A DNA stretch of 33,178 nt from Tumebacillus flagellatus (GCF_000714935.1 NZ_JMIR01000043.1:1-33178), one strand, 5' to 3'. Counted from the first letter of the stretch, positions 1 through 7,822 are shown. The notes: generated by a model not told the origin, from the sequence alone. Program-made: numbers and translations.

Positions 1-1
1 A

Positions 2-55
2 CAAGCTGACGCCTCGTGAGTACAGGCGCCAGCTTGCGGTTTAAGGTCTTTTTTC
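2..55. terminator. inverted repeat, possible terminator of a gene left of the window
   Basis: Positions 2-14 pair with 24-36 (13 bp, one mismatch) around a 9-base loop. On the plus strand a T-rich stretch follows only after about 10 bases (46-55), so it is an imperfect intrinsic terminator. It may serve a plus-strand gene left of the window, or the minus-strand gene that ends at 110. The direction cannot be settled because the window begins here. Confidence 0.4.
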
Positions 56-109
56 ACTGTCTACAAAATGGGGTCTTGACCAGTTGAGACGGCCGGTCTT
101 TTCGTTTTT

Positions 110-517
110 TTACAAGTTCCCGACGGCGATGGCCTCGATCTCAATCAGCAGGTCATCTCGGATGAGCTTGCGGATTTCCACCGCGGAGCTGGCAGGCGGG
201 TTCGCCGTGTTGATGTACTGATCCCGAATCTCCCGCACCACCGGCATCTGTGCAATGTCGGTCATGAAGAACGTCAGCTTCACCACATCGTGAAACTGAA
301 CATCTGCCGCTTCCAAGGCGGATTGGATGTTTTCGAATACCTGTTTCGTCTGCGCGGCGAGATCGCCTGCTCCGACCAATTCTCCCTCCTGATTCAGGGC
401 GACCTGTCCGGATACGTAAATCGTCCGTGCGTTTCGGACTTCCACCACGTGCGTGTACCCGAACGTGGGAGGCATGGTCTCGGGGTTGATGTATTTGACG
501 CGTTTTTCCTGTTGCAT
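110..517 (-). CDS. RidA/YjgF family protein
   Basis: Small soluble protein of the RidA (YjgF/YER057c/UK114) family. Its best-known members hydrolyse reactive enamine/imine intermediates released by PLP enzymes; other subgroups have different or unknown substrates. The sequence shows the family core: an early VSGQVALN strand, a long helix with QTKQVFENIQSALEAA, and the C-terminal PPASSAVEI and LIEIEAIAV segments. I chose the ATG at 517 (about 135 residues) because AAGGGAG lies 8 bases upstream of it; an in-frame GTG at 526 overlaps that ribosome binding site and is unlikely. The gene stands alone, followed by T-rich DNA and preceded by 250 bases with no convincing gene. Family assignment is secure; the biochemical role of this paralog is not. 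Confidence 0.88.
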   Translation of the reverse strand: MQQEKRVKYINPETMPPTFGYTHVVEVRNARTIYVSGQVALNQEGELVGAGDLAAQTKQVFENIQSALEAADVQFHDVVKLTFFMTDIAQMPVVREIRDQYINTANPPASSAVEIRKLIRDDLLIEIEAIAVGNL

Positions 518-771
518 CTGATCCACTCCCTTAGGCTGGCTTCCAATCGTTTAAACCTTTGCCTTCGAAGATCGGCTGCATGTATTTTCCAATTCTTGAC
601 ACTCGAGCAGTCGAGAACGATCGCTCTCAACGTCTCATCATCCTCAAGGTGCACCTCTGCAAGATTCTCGATCATCGGATATCGAGGTACGATTCAAGCC
701 TTTCATTTGACATTACAACAAAATGATTTGAAGATCAATTTTTCTAGATAAACGTGGAAAGAGAACCCTTG

Positions 772-1768
<997 letters not shown>

Positions 1769-1795
1769 CGGCACCCCTCCTTCTCGCTCAACTTT

Positions 1796-1813
1796 TTGTT
1801 GTATTTGCAACAA
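1796..1813. promoter_or_regulatory. palindromic operator, likely for the MarR regulator
   Basis: TTGTTG at 1796-1801 and CAACAA at 1808-1813 form a perfect 6-bp inverted repeat around a 6-base centre, the size typical of MarR-dimer sites. It covers the early transcribed region of the minus-strand marR promoter and contains the -35 hexamer (TTGCAA, 1805-1810) of a plus-strand promoter, so one bound dimer could block both. That this MarR protein binds here is inference. Confidence 0.6.
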
Positions 1814-1857
1814 TTCTGTGCGTAGACTATTATAAAACGATCCAAAGCATTTGGCTA
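1805..1857. promoter_or_regulatory. overlapping divergent sigma-A promoters for marR-paiA and the small ORF
   Basis: On the plus strand TTGCAA (1805-1810) is followed after 17 bases by TATTAT (1828-1833). On the minus strand TATAAT (complement of 1829-1834) lies 17 bases from TAGCCA (complement of 1852-1857, 4 of 6 matches). The two -10 boxes overlap almost completely, so transcription in the two directions should be mutually exclusive. Confidence 0.55.
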
Positions 1858-1863
1858 GGGAGG

Positions 1864-2085
1864 GTGGAAAATGAAGAACAAGGGCTGTCCAAAACGGTCG
1901 GACTTACGGTAGGCAGTTGGGAAATCCTCATTGCGCTGATTCTGGTAGGCGGCAACGCCCTGCTCAGGAGAAAAAAGCCTGAGTATTTGGGCATGCTGAC
2001 CGTCTGCTTCGGGGGTATCCTGCTGAACGTCTTGATGCCGCGTATGGAACGTTTTCTCCACACGAAAAAAGAGACCCCTTGCTAG
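1864..2085 (+). CDS. possible small membrane protein, unknown function
   Basis: A 73-residue frame with two hydrophobic segments, about residues 19-35 (WEILIALILVGGNALL) and 42-58 (LGMLTVCFGGILLNVLM), separated by a basic RRKKPEY loop, as in a small two-pass membrane protein. I recognise no family. It is divergent from marR and behind a plausible promoter whose -35 lies in the putative MarR operator, so it may belong to the same regulon. Problems: the only start is a GTG directly abutting AGGGAGG with no spacing; the well-spaced ATG at 1871 is in another frame that stops after 13 codons; and the last codons lie in the terminator of the convergent gene. A real small gene, a frameshifted remnant or a chance frame all remain possible. 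Confidence 0.4.
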   Translation: MENEEQGLSKTVGLTVGSWEILIALILVGGNALLRRKKPEYLGMLTVCFGGILLNVLMPRMERFLHTKKETPC

Positions 2086-2097
2086 ACAAGGGATCTC
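2065..2097 (-). terminator. intrinsic terminator of the YCII/DGPF gene
   Basis: Read on the minus strand, an 11-bp stem with one mismatch (2071-2081 with 2087-2097) and a 5-base loop is followed by six T residues (2065-2070). It lies 44 bases after the stop of the gene at 2141-2572. Its left arm shares 12 identical bases with the ssb terminator at 2761. Confidence 0.8.
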
Positions 2098-2140
2098 TCA
2101 CATTCAGCTTGAGCCAAATCCTCGGCAGCGGATTCCTCCA

Positions 2141-2572
2141 CTAACTCAGCTTCCTCTTCACACGTGCAAGCATTTCAGTTTCCCTCGCCAATGCTTCCGG
2201 GTCCTGAGTGAATTCCGCCGCCCCATACACTTGGCGCAGCTCGATTTCTCCTTCGCCATTGCCGTGCGGGTCCGGCATCCGCATCGCCCACTGGATCGCC
2301 TCTTCTCTTGAGTTCACCTCGATCAACGTGAAGCCCGCGATCAGCTCTTTTGCTTCCGTGAAGGGTCCGTCTACCACCTTCGGTTTCCCACCGGGTTCCG
2401 GATACGAGATGCGAATCGCGTTCGAGCTTGGGTGGAGTCCTTGAGCAGCAATAAATGCGCCTGCCTGCTTCAGCTCGTCGTTGAACTTCCGCATCGCGTC
2501 AAAATGCGCTTGATCGGGAATGAAGCCGTTCTCGGAGTCTTTTGTTGCTTTGACAACCAACATGAAAATCAT
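2141..2572 (-). CDS. YCII-related (DGPF domain) protein
   Basis: A 143-residue soluble protein of the YCII-related/DGPF family, a ferredoxin-like alpha-beta fold. The defining motif is visible as VVDGPFTEAKELIAGFTLIEV (DGPF plus the following strand), after an N-terminal MIFMLVVKATKDSE strand; MRMPDPHGNGEGEIELRQVY near the end is also typical. The family is common beside ECF sigma factors and in stress loci, but its biochemical activity is not settled and no sigma gene is present here. The ATG at 2572 has AAAGGAG 10 bases upstream. It stands alone between its own terminator and the ssb terminator. I see no confident promoter in 2590-2700. Confidence 0.85.
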   Translation of the reverse strand: MIFMLVVKATKDSENGFIPDQAHFDAMRKFNDELKQAGAFIAAQGLHPSSNAIRISYPEPGGKPKVVDGPFTEAKELIAGFTLIEVNSREEAIQWAMRMPDPHGNGEGEIELRQVYGAAEFTQDPEALARETEMLARVKRKLS

Positions 2573-2756
2573 CGAAAACCTACTCCTTTGTGTTTATGAT
2601 TTGCCTCTATATACACAACGAACGGGGGACACCAAAATCGACAGGGTAAAAAAATTTTTCCTACTATCTTTTTCAATGTGATTTAGTGATTCCCTTCCTG
2701 CTCCAAGTTCCATGTTGTCCCTCCTTCCATCGTACACACCCGTGCACAGTTCTAAA
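2573..2756. other. gene-free AT-rich spacer between the YCII/DGPF gene and the ssb terminator
   Basis: Positions 2640-2700 are AT-rich with an A/T run at 2647-2658, and probably hold the upstream promoter of the gene at 2141. I could not fix -35 and -10 hexamers with confidence. No ORF with a credible start and composition is present. Confidence 0.5.
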
Positions 2757-2789
2757 ACAAAGAGACCCCTTGATAGGCAAGGGGTCTCT
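2757..2789 (-). terminator. intrinsic terminator of ssb
   Basis: A perfect 12-bp stem, AGAGACCCCTTG at 2761-2772 pairing with 2778-2789 around a 5-base loop. On the minus strand it is followed by TT-G-TTTT. It lies 33 bases after the ssb stop codon. Confidence 0.85.
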
Positions 2790-2822
2790 CCTATTTCTTG
2801 CTATGCAATTCGTGCTGGTGTC

Positions 2823-3503
2823 CTAGAACGGCAAATCATCATCCGAAATATCAATCGGCTTGCCGTCATCGGAGAACGGATCGTCGTTGCGTTTGCCGCC
2901 GCCTCCGCCAAAACCGCCTTGATTTCCGCCGCCAAAGCCACCGCCCTGGTTGCCTCCACCAAAACCGCCGCCTTGATTTCCGCCGCCAAAGCCGCCCTGA
3001 TTGCCTCCACCAAAGCCGCCGCCTTGGTTTCCGCCGCCATAACCGCCCTGGTTGCCTCCACCAAAGCCGCCGCCTTGATTTCCGCCGCCGTAACCGCCCT
3101 GGTTGCCTCCGCCAAAGCCGCCGCCTTGGTTTCCGCCGCCGTAGCCGCCTCCGCCAAAGTCACCGCCTCCACCGCCGGCATTATCTCCGCGGTCGAGGAA
3201 GCGAACGCTCTCCGCGACAACTTCTGCCACGCGAACTTTCTGCCCTTCCTTGTTGTCATACGAGCGGATTTGCAAACGGCCGTCCACAGCGGCCATCCGG
3301 CCTTTGCGCAAGTATTGCGCGCACAGCTCCGCTTGCTTCTGCCAGACGACGATGTTGATGAAGTCGGTCTCGCGCTCGCCGTTTTGGTTCGAACGTTGAC
3401 GGTCGACTGCCAGCGAGAACTGGGCGACCGCCGTGCCGGACGGGGTGTAGCGCAGTTCCGGGTCGGCCGTCAGACGACCGATCAAAATGATGCGGTTCAA
3501 CAT
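2823..3503 (-). CDS. ssb: single-stranded DNA-binding protein with long Gly/Asn/Gln repeat linker
   Basis: SSB coats single-stranded DNA at forks and repair sites and recruits partners through its acidic tail. Residues 1-108 are the OB fold ([35 protein letters not shown]). Residues about 109-203 form a low-complexity linker with nine GGGNQGG units, alternately 9 and 8 residues long with F or Y between them. The end is the canonical acidic tip DISDDDLPF. At 226 residues it is longer than the roughly 170 usual in Bacillus; the excess is the linker. The start has GGGGGAG about 8 bases upstream. It follows ychF by 84 bases, but rpsF and rpsR, which normally flank ssb in Bacillus, are absent on both sides. 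A terminator follows. Confidence 0.97.
   Translation of the reverse strand: MLNRIILIGRLTADPELRYTPSGTAVAQFSLAVDRQRSNQNGERETDFINIVVWQKQAELCAQYLRKGRMAAVDGRLQIRSYDNKEGQKVRVAEVVAESVRFLDRGDNAGGGGGDFGGGGYGGGNQGGGFGGGNQGGYGGGNQGGGFGGGNQGGYGGGNQGGGFGGGNQGGFGGGNQGGGFGGGNQGGGFGGGNQGGFGGGGGKRNDDPFSDDGKPIDISDDDLPF
2895..3179 (-). repeat. in-frame 24/27-base tandem repeats encoding the SSB linker
   Basis: Nine tandem units of 24 or 27 bases encode GGGNQGG followed by F, Y or GF. The units are nearly identical at the DNA level, with a few synonymous changes, so the number is likely to vary between strains by slippage or recombination. They have no spacer structure and are coding, so this is not a CRISPR array. 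Confidence 0.9.
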
Positions 3504-3587
3504 GGTTTCTCTCCCCCTCTTGATAAAAAGTATCGCGCCCGCAAACGGGGCACGTATCGTTCAACTCGCGGTCCACGCAATCAGAAA

Positions 3588-4688
3588 TTAAACGTTGAAG
3601 CGGAAATGCATGATGTCGCCGTCGTTGACGACGTACTCCTTGCCTTCCAGACGCACTTTGCCCGCTTCCTTCGCGGCGTTCATCGAGCCGTAGTGCACGA
3701 GGTCGTCGTACGCCACAGTCTCCGCGCGGATGAAGCCCTTCTCAAAGTCGGTGTGAATCACACCCGCCGCACCCGGAGCTTTCGTGCCTTGGCGAATCGT
3801 CCACGCGCGAACTTCCTGCACGCCCGCCGTGAAGTAGGTGATCAGGCCGAGCAGCTTGTACGCTTGCTTGATCAGACGGTCGAGGCCGGATTCCGCCAAG
3901 CCGAGCTCTTCGAGGAACATCTGCTTGTCCTCGCCCTCAAGTTCCGCGATCTCCGATTCCACTTTCGCCGAGATCACGACCACTTCGGCGCCTTCCAGAG
4001 CCGCGTGTTCGCGAACTTTTTGAACATATTGGTTCTCTTCCGCGTTCGCCACTTCGTCTTCCGCGACGTTGGCAACGTAGAGCACCGGTTTGATCGTCAG
4101 CAAGTGCAGGTCGCGCACGACCAGCTTCTCTTCGTCGTCGAGCTCCACAGAGCGCGCCGGTTTGCCGTTCTCAAACGCTTCCTTGAGGCGGTCCAAAACA
4201 GACGCTTCGAGGATCGCTTCCTTCACGCCCGCTTTCGCTGCTTTGCGGGTGCGGTCGATGCGGCGCTCCACCGAATCAAGGTCGGAGAAGATCAATTCGA
4301 GGTCGATCGTCTCAATATCGCTGAGCGGGTCGACTTTGCCCGCGACGTGGGTGATGTTCGAGTCCTCGAAGCAGCGGACCACGTGCGCGATCGCGTTGAC
4401 TTCCCGGATGTGGCCGAGGAATTTGTTGCCGAGGCCCTCGCCCTTGGACGCTCCGGCTACGAGGCCTGCGATGTCCACAAATTCAAACGCGGTCGGAACC
4501 ACGCGGTTCGGAACCACGATCTCCGTCAACTTGACCAGACGCTCGTCCGGAACTTCGACGACCCCCACGTTCGGGTCGATCGTGCAGAACGGATAGTTTG
4601 CCGCTTCTGCGCCCGCTTTCGTGATTGCATTAAAAAGAGTGGATTTACCGACGTTCGGCAACCCAACGATCCCTACGGATAAAGCCAT
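3588..4688 (-). CDS. ychF: YchF/EngD family ribosome-binding ATPase
   Basis: An Obg-related P-loop protein of 366 residues, the full family length, that binds ribosomes and prefers ATP to GTP. The P loop GLPNVGKST is at residues 9-17, the switch region holds [20 protein letters not shown], and the usual NKxD specificity motif is replaced by NVAED, the YchF hallmark that explains its ATP preference. A coiled-coil insert follows the G domain, and the C-terminal TGS-like domain ends [18 protein letters not shown]. The ATG at 4688 has GGAGGTG 9 bases upstream. In Bacillus this gene precedes rpsF-ssb-rpsR; here ssb follows directly. Confidence 0.98.
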   Translation of the reverse strand: MALSVGIVGLPNVGKSTLFNAITKAGAEAANYPFCTIDPNVGVVEVPDERLVKLTEIVVPNRVVPTAFEFVDIAGLVAGASKGEGLGNKFLGHIREVNAIAHVVRCFEDSNITHVAGKVDPLSDIETIDLELIFSDLDSVERRIDRTRKAAKAGVKEAILEASVLDRLKEAFENGKPARSVELDDEEKLVVRDLHLLTIKPVLYVANVAEDEVANAEENQYVQKVREHAALEGAEVVVISAKVESEIAELEGEDKQMFLEELGLAESGLDRLIKQAYKLLGLITYFTAGVQEVRAWTIRQGTKAPGAAGVIHTDFEKGFIRAETVAYDDLVHYGSMNAAKEAGKVRLEGKEYVVNDGDIMHFRFNV

Positions 4689-4720
4689 TTGGCTAGCACC
4701 TCCAAAAATAGTCCACTATT

Positions 4721-4732
4721 CATTATATCAAA
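4721..4732 (-). promoter_or_regulatory. ychF promoter, extended -10
   Basis: On the minus strand TATAAT preceded by TGA forms an extended -10 (TGnTATAAT), about 30-40 bases before the ychF start. No good -35 hexamer is visible; the upstream DNA is T-rich, which fits an extended -10 promoter. Confidence 0.5.
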
Positions 4733-4754
4733 ATCCACAAGGGAAAAAAACGAA

Positions 4755-4770
4755 TGTTCCACGTGAAAAA
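4755..4770. promoter_or_regulatory. parS-like ParB binding site
   Basis: TGTTCCACGTGAAAAA matches the Bacillus parS consensus TGTTNCACGTGAAACA at all but one position (A for C at position 15). It is intergenic, between ychF and the DUF3892 gene, about 20 kb left of oriC and on the same arm as parA/parB. It is the only good match I saw in the window. ParB should nucleate here and spread, and load SMC onto the origin region. Confidence 0.75.
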
Positions 4771-4800
4771 AGGGCTCGGCACCACCGCGCCGGAACCCTC
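4765..4800 (-). terminator. intrinsic terminator of the DUF3892 gene
   Basis: On the minus strand a GC-rich hairpin (AGGGTTCCGGC pairing imperfectly with GCCGAGCCCT) is followed by six T residues at 4766-4771. The T tract overlaps the right end of the parS-like site. Confidence 0.75.
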
Positions 4801-4804
4801 CTCC

Positions 4805-5068
4805 CTAGCCCTCCAGGTTGTCCTCGTGCATCGCTTGTTCAAACGACGGCAGCATGTCGAGATTGCCTCCCGCCTCCGGTTCGCCGTCGCCGGTGCTGGA
4901 CTTGATGTACCAGTTGCCTTCCCGGTCGATCGCGTCGAGGCTGTCAAAGTTGCCGTCACGGGCTTCCTGCATCGCTTGCTCGATCGAAATCACACGCCCG
5001 GTGTGGGTCATCACCTCGGCGATGTCTCCGTTGCGGTCCTTGCGAACCGCGATGATCTTCTCGCCCAT
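4805..5068 (-). CDS. DUF3892-like small protein
   Basis: An 87-residue acidic protein that resembles the DUF3892 family, found in many Bacillales and of unknown function. The recognisable part is the N-terminal IIAVRKDRNGDIAEVMTHTGRVISIEQAMQEARDG, followed by a DREGNWYIKS strand; the end (GGNLDMLPSFEQAMHEDN) is acidic and probably flexible. There is no signal peptide or membrane segment. The ATG at 5068 has AGGAGGG 7 bases upstream. It is 82 bases downstream of the WYL-like gene, with no terminator between them, so it may belong to the same LexA-controlled transcript; it has its own terminator. The family call rests on memory of the motif pattern. Confidence 0.7.
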   Translation of the reverse strand: MGEKIIAVRKDRNGDIAEVMTHTGRVISIEQAMQEARDGNFDSLDAIDREGNWYIKSSTGDGEPEAGGNLDMLPSFEQAMHEDNLEG

Positions 5069-5150
5069 TCGTCGTCCCTCCTGTTGCCCATACTCCTGCT
5101 GTTAGAGGTAGAATGTGCGCGAACTTCCCTCTCTATCCGCGCCAAGCGCA

Positions 5151-5396
5151 TCATCCGTATCGGTGCAGAGCGGACGACTGAGACCCGCGGGGAACTTGCA
5201 AAGACACCGCCAGAATCTGTTCATGCAAAAACGTCCGCGGCTGGCGGCGCTTGTAACAGTACGCTTGGATGCCGTCCTCCGTGAAGCCGCGCACTTGGAC
5301 GACGCGCTGGGAGATCTCGCCGTTTCGATCCATATAGATGAGAGAAACCGGGCGGTGTTCCCGGTAGGCAATCTGCAGTTCCTTGCTGTGGTTCAT
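5151..5396 (-). CDS. small WYL-like domain protein under apparent SOS control
   Basis: An 81-residue protein made almost entirely of a WYL-like beta-sheet module: LQIAYREHRPVSLIYMDRNGEISQRVVQV, then IQAYCYKRRQPRTFLHEQILAV. In larger proteins WYL domains sense ligands such as nucleic acids or nucleotides and control transcription, often in DNA-damage and defence settings; this one has no helix-turn-helix, so it may act as a partner or sensor. I chose the ATG at 5396 because GGAGGTGA precedes it closely; the longer frame starts upstream of that site. Two LexA-type boxes lie at its promoter. The DUF3892 gene follows. Domain assignment is moderately secure, function unknown. Confidence 0.75.
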   Translation of the reverse strand: MNHSKELQIAYREHRPVSLIYMDRNGEISQRVVQVRGFTEDGIQAYCYKRRQPRTFLHEQILAVSLQVPRGSQSSALHRYG

Positions 5397-5441
5397 GTCG
5401 TCACCTCCGATTTTTTGAAAAAAAATCAAGAATCACTCTTG

Positions 5442-5455
5442 CGAACATCTGTTCT
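5442..5455. promoter_or_regulatory. LexA (DinR) box 1
   Basis: CGAACATCTGTTCT fits the Bacillus LexA consensus CGAAC-N4-GTTC. It lies about 10 bases downstream of a minus-strand TATAAT (complement of 5465-5470), over the expected transcription start of the WYL-like gene. Confidence 0.82.
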
Positions 5456-5464
5456 GTTGGTTAT

Positions 5465-5470
5465 ATTATA
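5465..5470 (-). promoter_or_regulatory. -10 box of the WYL-like gene
   Basis: A perfect TATAAT on the minus strand, between the two LexA boxes and about 70 bases before the start codon. The -35 region (GGCATA or TGGCAT at 5488-5494) is poor. Confidence 0.55.
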
Positions 5471-5472
5471 TA

Positions 5473-5486
5473 CGAACATATGTTCT
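5473..5486. promoter_or_regulatory. LexA (DinR) box 2
   Basis: CGAACATATGTTCT has a fully palindromic GAACATATGTTC core. Its centre is 31 bases from that of box 1, about three helical turns, and it sits between the -10 and -35 regions. Two boxes this close to one promoter are very unlikely by chance. Confidence 0.87.
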
Positions 5487-5503
5487 TTATGCCAGTCCAA
5501 AAT

Positions 5504-5539
5504 AAAAAAGTCCCCCGGCCCGCCGAGGCGAGGGAGGAC
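5504..5539 (-). terminator. intrinsic terminator of the molybdopterin oxidoreductase operon
   Basis: On the minus strand GTCCTCC pairs with GGGGGAC at the base of a GC-rich hairpin, followed by six T residues. It lies 56 bases after the stop of the gene at 5595. Confidence 0.85.
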
Positions 5540-5594
5540 TGTGACTCTGCACAGAAAGCAGAGCCTGGGAGCCATTTCTGAAATACAGTTTTTG

Positions 5595-7619
5595 CTACGC
5601 TTTGGCGAGGTTGACGAGGCAGTCGTACTGCGCCGACCCGATCCCCAAGTCGCTGCGGCGGTTGGAGGTCAGGGCGTTCAGCATCGTGCCTTTGATTCCC
5701 CACCAACCTTCTTCGATCTTGATCGTCCTCGCGTGCTGTCCGTCGACGATCTTGATCGAGCCGAGAATTTCGCCCCTGTCGTTGTAGACGCGGGCGAGGT
5801 CTCCTTCGGCAAGCCCCGTTTCCCGTGCGATCAACGGCGAAATTTCCACCACCGGACGCTCCGGCATCTTCACCACATGATAGTATTGCGAATTCAACGA
5901 TCGACGCGGGTGAATCGTCAACAGATGATACGGGAACCGCTCCGCACGCTTGCGGTCTCGGAGCGGACTCTCCATCGGTTCCTCATACACGGGAATCGGC
6001 GAGGCCCCGTCCTCCTCCGCCTGTTCCGAATAGAACTCATACTTCCCGCTCGGCGTGGCGAACCGATAGTCCGCCCACGCCACCGGCTGCTCCTCGGCCG
6101 CGAGGACGCCCGTCTCTTGCAGCTTCTCACGGGTGATGCCGAACTGCTCTTCGAGCGGTTTCAATGCGATCTCCATCCACCGGTGCACGTGATCCCCCGC
6201 ACCGAACTCTTCCACAAACCCCAACTCTCTCGCCAAGCCCTGCAGAATTGCCCAGTCCGGTTTGGTGTTTCCGCGCGGTTCCACCGCCCGGTTCACATAG
6301 GTCATGTACGGATGCCACATCGACGTGTACATGATGTCTTCTTCCTCAAACACCGTCGTGCAAGGCAGGAAGTAATCGGCGATCATGCCCGTATCGTGCA
6401 GGAACATATCGATCACAACCACGCAGTCCACCGCTTCATACGCCCGCAGGGTCTTGCCGGTCTCCGGCAGCTGCGCGATCGGATTGGCGCGCGTCACGAA
6501 CAGCACTTGCACCGGTTCTTCCGTCTCTTGCACCGCCAGAATTTCATCCGCTTCCGTGATTTTGGTGAACGCGCGATACGCGTTGCGCTTGTCGCTTGCC
6601 ATCAGCGCGGGATAGTCGAACTTGTGAATCTGGTTGCCGTAGTGCACACCCCCGCCGGAACGCCCGACATTGCCGCTCATCGCCGCCAACGCGTCGATCA
6701 AGCGAATCGTGTTGCCGCCGTTGGCGTAGCGCTGCATGCCAAGCCCCAGCAACGTGGCTGTCGCTTGCCCGGAGCCATAGCCTTCCGCCAGCCAGCGAAT
6801 GTCGTCGGCGTCCACACCGGTCACTTCCGCCGCCCGCTCCACCGTCCACTCGCGCTGTACATACTCGGCAAACGCCGCGAACCCGATCGCCTGCTTCCGC
6901 ACGAACGTCTCGTCCACCAAGCCGCGGTCCAAGAGATGTCGCGCCATGCCAAGCGCCAGGGCGCCGTCCGAACCCGGGCGGGGATGCAGTTGTTTGACCG
7001 CTTTGTCGCTCAAGTCAGTCATCAACGGGTCCACGATCACCAATTCAGTCCCCCGCTTGAGCGCGGCTTTGAGATAGGGCATCATGTGCATGTTCGTCAC
7101 CGACACGTTGCGTCCCCAGACGACGATACGGTCGGCGTGTGCCGCCAAATCGTCCGGGTGGTGGCTCTTCGCGTAGCCGAAGTCGTACTTCTGCGCTTCC
7201 AAGCCCGCCCCCCAGCAGATCGAGCCCACCGTGTCGGTAAACCCGCCGAACAAATTGAAGAAGCGCTGCTCCAGCACTTTCAAGAGCCCCGACGACCCGT
7301 AATCATAGTGATGCATCACGGCGGTCGGGCCGTACTGATCGCGGGCGCGCTTCATCTTCCCGGCGATCTCGCGAAACGCCTGCTCCCACGAGATCGGCTG
7401 CCATTCCCCGTCCACTTTCTTCAGCGGCTCCAAGACGCGCTCCGCGTGGTGATACCGGTCGACGAGCTTGCGTCCCTTGCCGCAGAGCGTGCCTTGCGTG
7501 ATCGGGTGATCCGGGTCGCCTTCGACTTTGATCAAGCGGCCGTCCTCCACGTGGGCGACCATGCCGCAGCAATCCCAGCAGTCCAGCGGACAGGCAGTTT
7601 TGATCAACTCCACCGCCAT
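5595..7619 (-). CDS. yyaE: molybdopterin-dependent oxidoreductase, YyaE-like (DMSO reductase superfamily)
   Basis: A cytoplasmic molybdenum/tungsten enzyme of 674 residues with bis-pterin cofactor and one [4Fe-4S] cluster; no Tat signal. Cluster ligands are at the N terminus (C10, C14, C17 or C18, and C46 in GTLCGKG). GSICWGAGLEAQKYDFG at about 132-148 is where this superfamily places the Mo ligand, so C135 is a candidate. Cofactor-binding segments follow (VWGRNVSVTN, IVDPLMTD, AMSGNVGRSGGGVHYGNQ), and the C-terminal domain has FPYHLLTIHPRRSLNSQYYH. The substrate is unknown; the family includes formate dehydrogenases and BisC-type reductases. Its position near ychF and parB matches B. subtilis yyaE. 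The ATG overlaps the yyzM stop by one base, so translation is coupled. No maturation gene is nearby. Confidence 0.9.
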   Translation of the reverse strand: MAVELIKTACPLDCWDCCGMVAHVEDGRLIKVEGDPDHPITQGTLCGKGRKLVDRYHHAERVLEPLKKVDGEWQPISWEQAFREIAGKMKRARDQYGPTAVMHHYDYGSSGLLKVLEQRFFNLFGGFTDTVGSICWGAGLEAQKYDFGYAKSHHPDDLAAHADRIVVWGRNVSVTNMHMMPYLKAALKRGTELVIVDPLMTDLSDKAVKQLHPRPGSDGALALGMARHLLDRGLVDETFVRKQAIGFAAFAEYVQREWTVERAAEVTGVDADDIRWLAEGYGSGQATATLLGLGMQRYANGGNTIRLIDALAAMSGNVGRSGGGVHYGNQIHKFDYPALMASDKRNAYRAFTKITEADEILAVQETEEPVQVLFVTRANPIAQLPETGKTLRAYEAVDCVVVIDMFLHDTGMIADYFLPCTTVFEEEDIMYTSMWHPYMTYVNRAVEPRGNTKPDWAILQGLARELGFVEEFGAGDHVHRWMEIALKPLEEQFGITREKLQETGVLAAEEQPVAWADYRFATPSGKYEFYSEQAEEDGASPIPVYEEPMESPLRDRKRAERFPYHLLTIHPRRSLNSQYYHVVKMPERPVVEISPLIARETGLAEGDLARVYNDRGEILGSIKIVDGQHARTIKIEEGWWGIKGTMLNALTSNRRSDLGIGSAQYDCLVNLAKA

Positions 7620-7822
7620 CAGCTTTCCCCTCCCTTGCGGCGCAACACTTTGCGCATGTTGCGCTCAAAATCACGACGTGGGAGAAGCACGCTTCTCCCA
7701 CAGTTCACACATTTGATTCGTATGTCCATCCCCAAGCGGAGCACTTCCCACTCGTTCGTTCCGCAGGGGTGCGGTTTTTTCATCTGTACAACGTCACCCA
7801 GTTCAAAGTGCTTCGGTTCCAT
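7619..7822 (-). CDS. yyzM: DUF951 family protein YyzM
   Basis: A 67-residue protein of the DUF951 family, almost collinear with B. subtilis YyzM. The pattern is [49 protein letters not shown]: an SH3-like start, a HPCG turn and a later CxxC, so three cysteines and a histidine could bind zinc. Function is unknown; the basic C terminus ([16 protein letters not shown]) suggests nucleic-acid or ribosome contact, which is inference. The ATG has AAAGGGG 8 bases upstream. It is fourth in the CvpA-DUF3343-MscS-YyzM-YyaE run, and its TGA shares a base with the next ATG. Confidence 0.93.
   Translation of the reverse strand: MEPKHFELGDVVQMKKPHPCGTNEWEVLRLGMDIRIKCVNCGRSVLLPRRDFERNMRKVLRRKGGES

Noticed and set aside
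2895-3179. Regular repeats as a CRISPR array
   Set aside because: They are in-frame codons of the SSB linker with no unique spacers.
3504-3576. Short minus-strand stretch with a [11 protein letters not shown] zinc-knuckle-like sequence between ychF and ssb
   Set aside because: It has no ribosome site, only a GTG start, and runs out of frame into ssb with shadow composition. Too short to call.
2712-4682. Long plus-strand frame opposite ssb and ychF
   Set aside because: It mirrors two certain genes on the minus strand, has Ala/Arg-rich shadow composition and no ribosome site. GC-rich codon bias leaves the antisense frame open.
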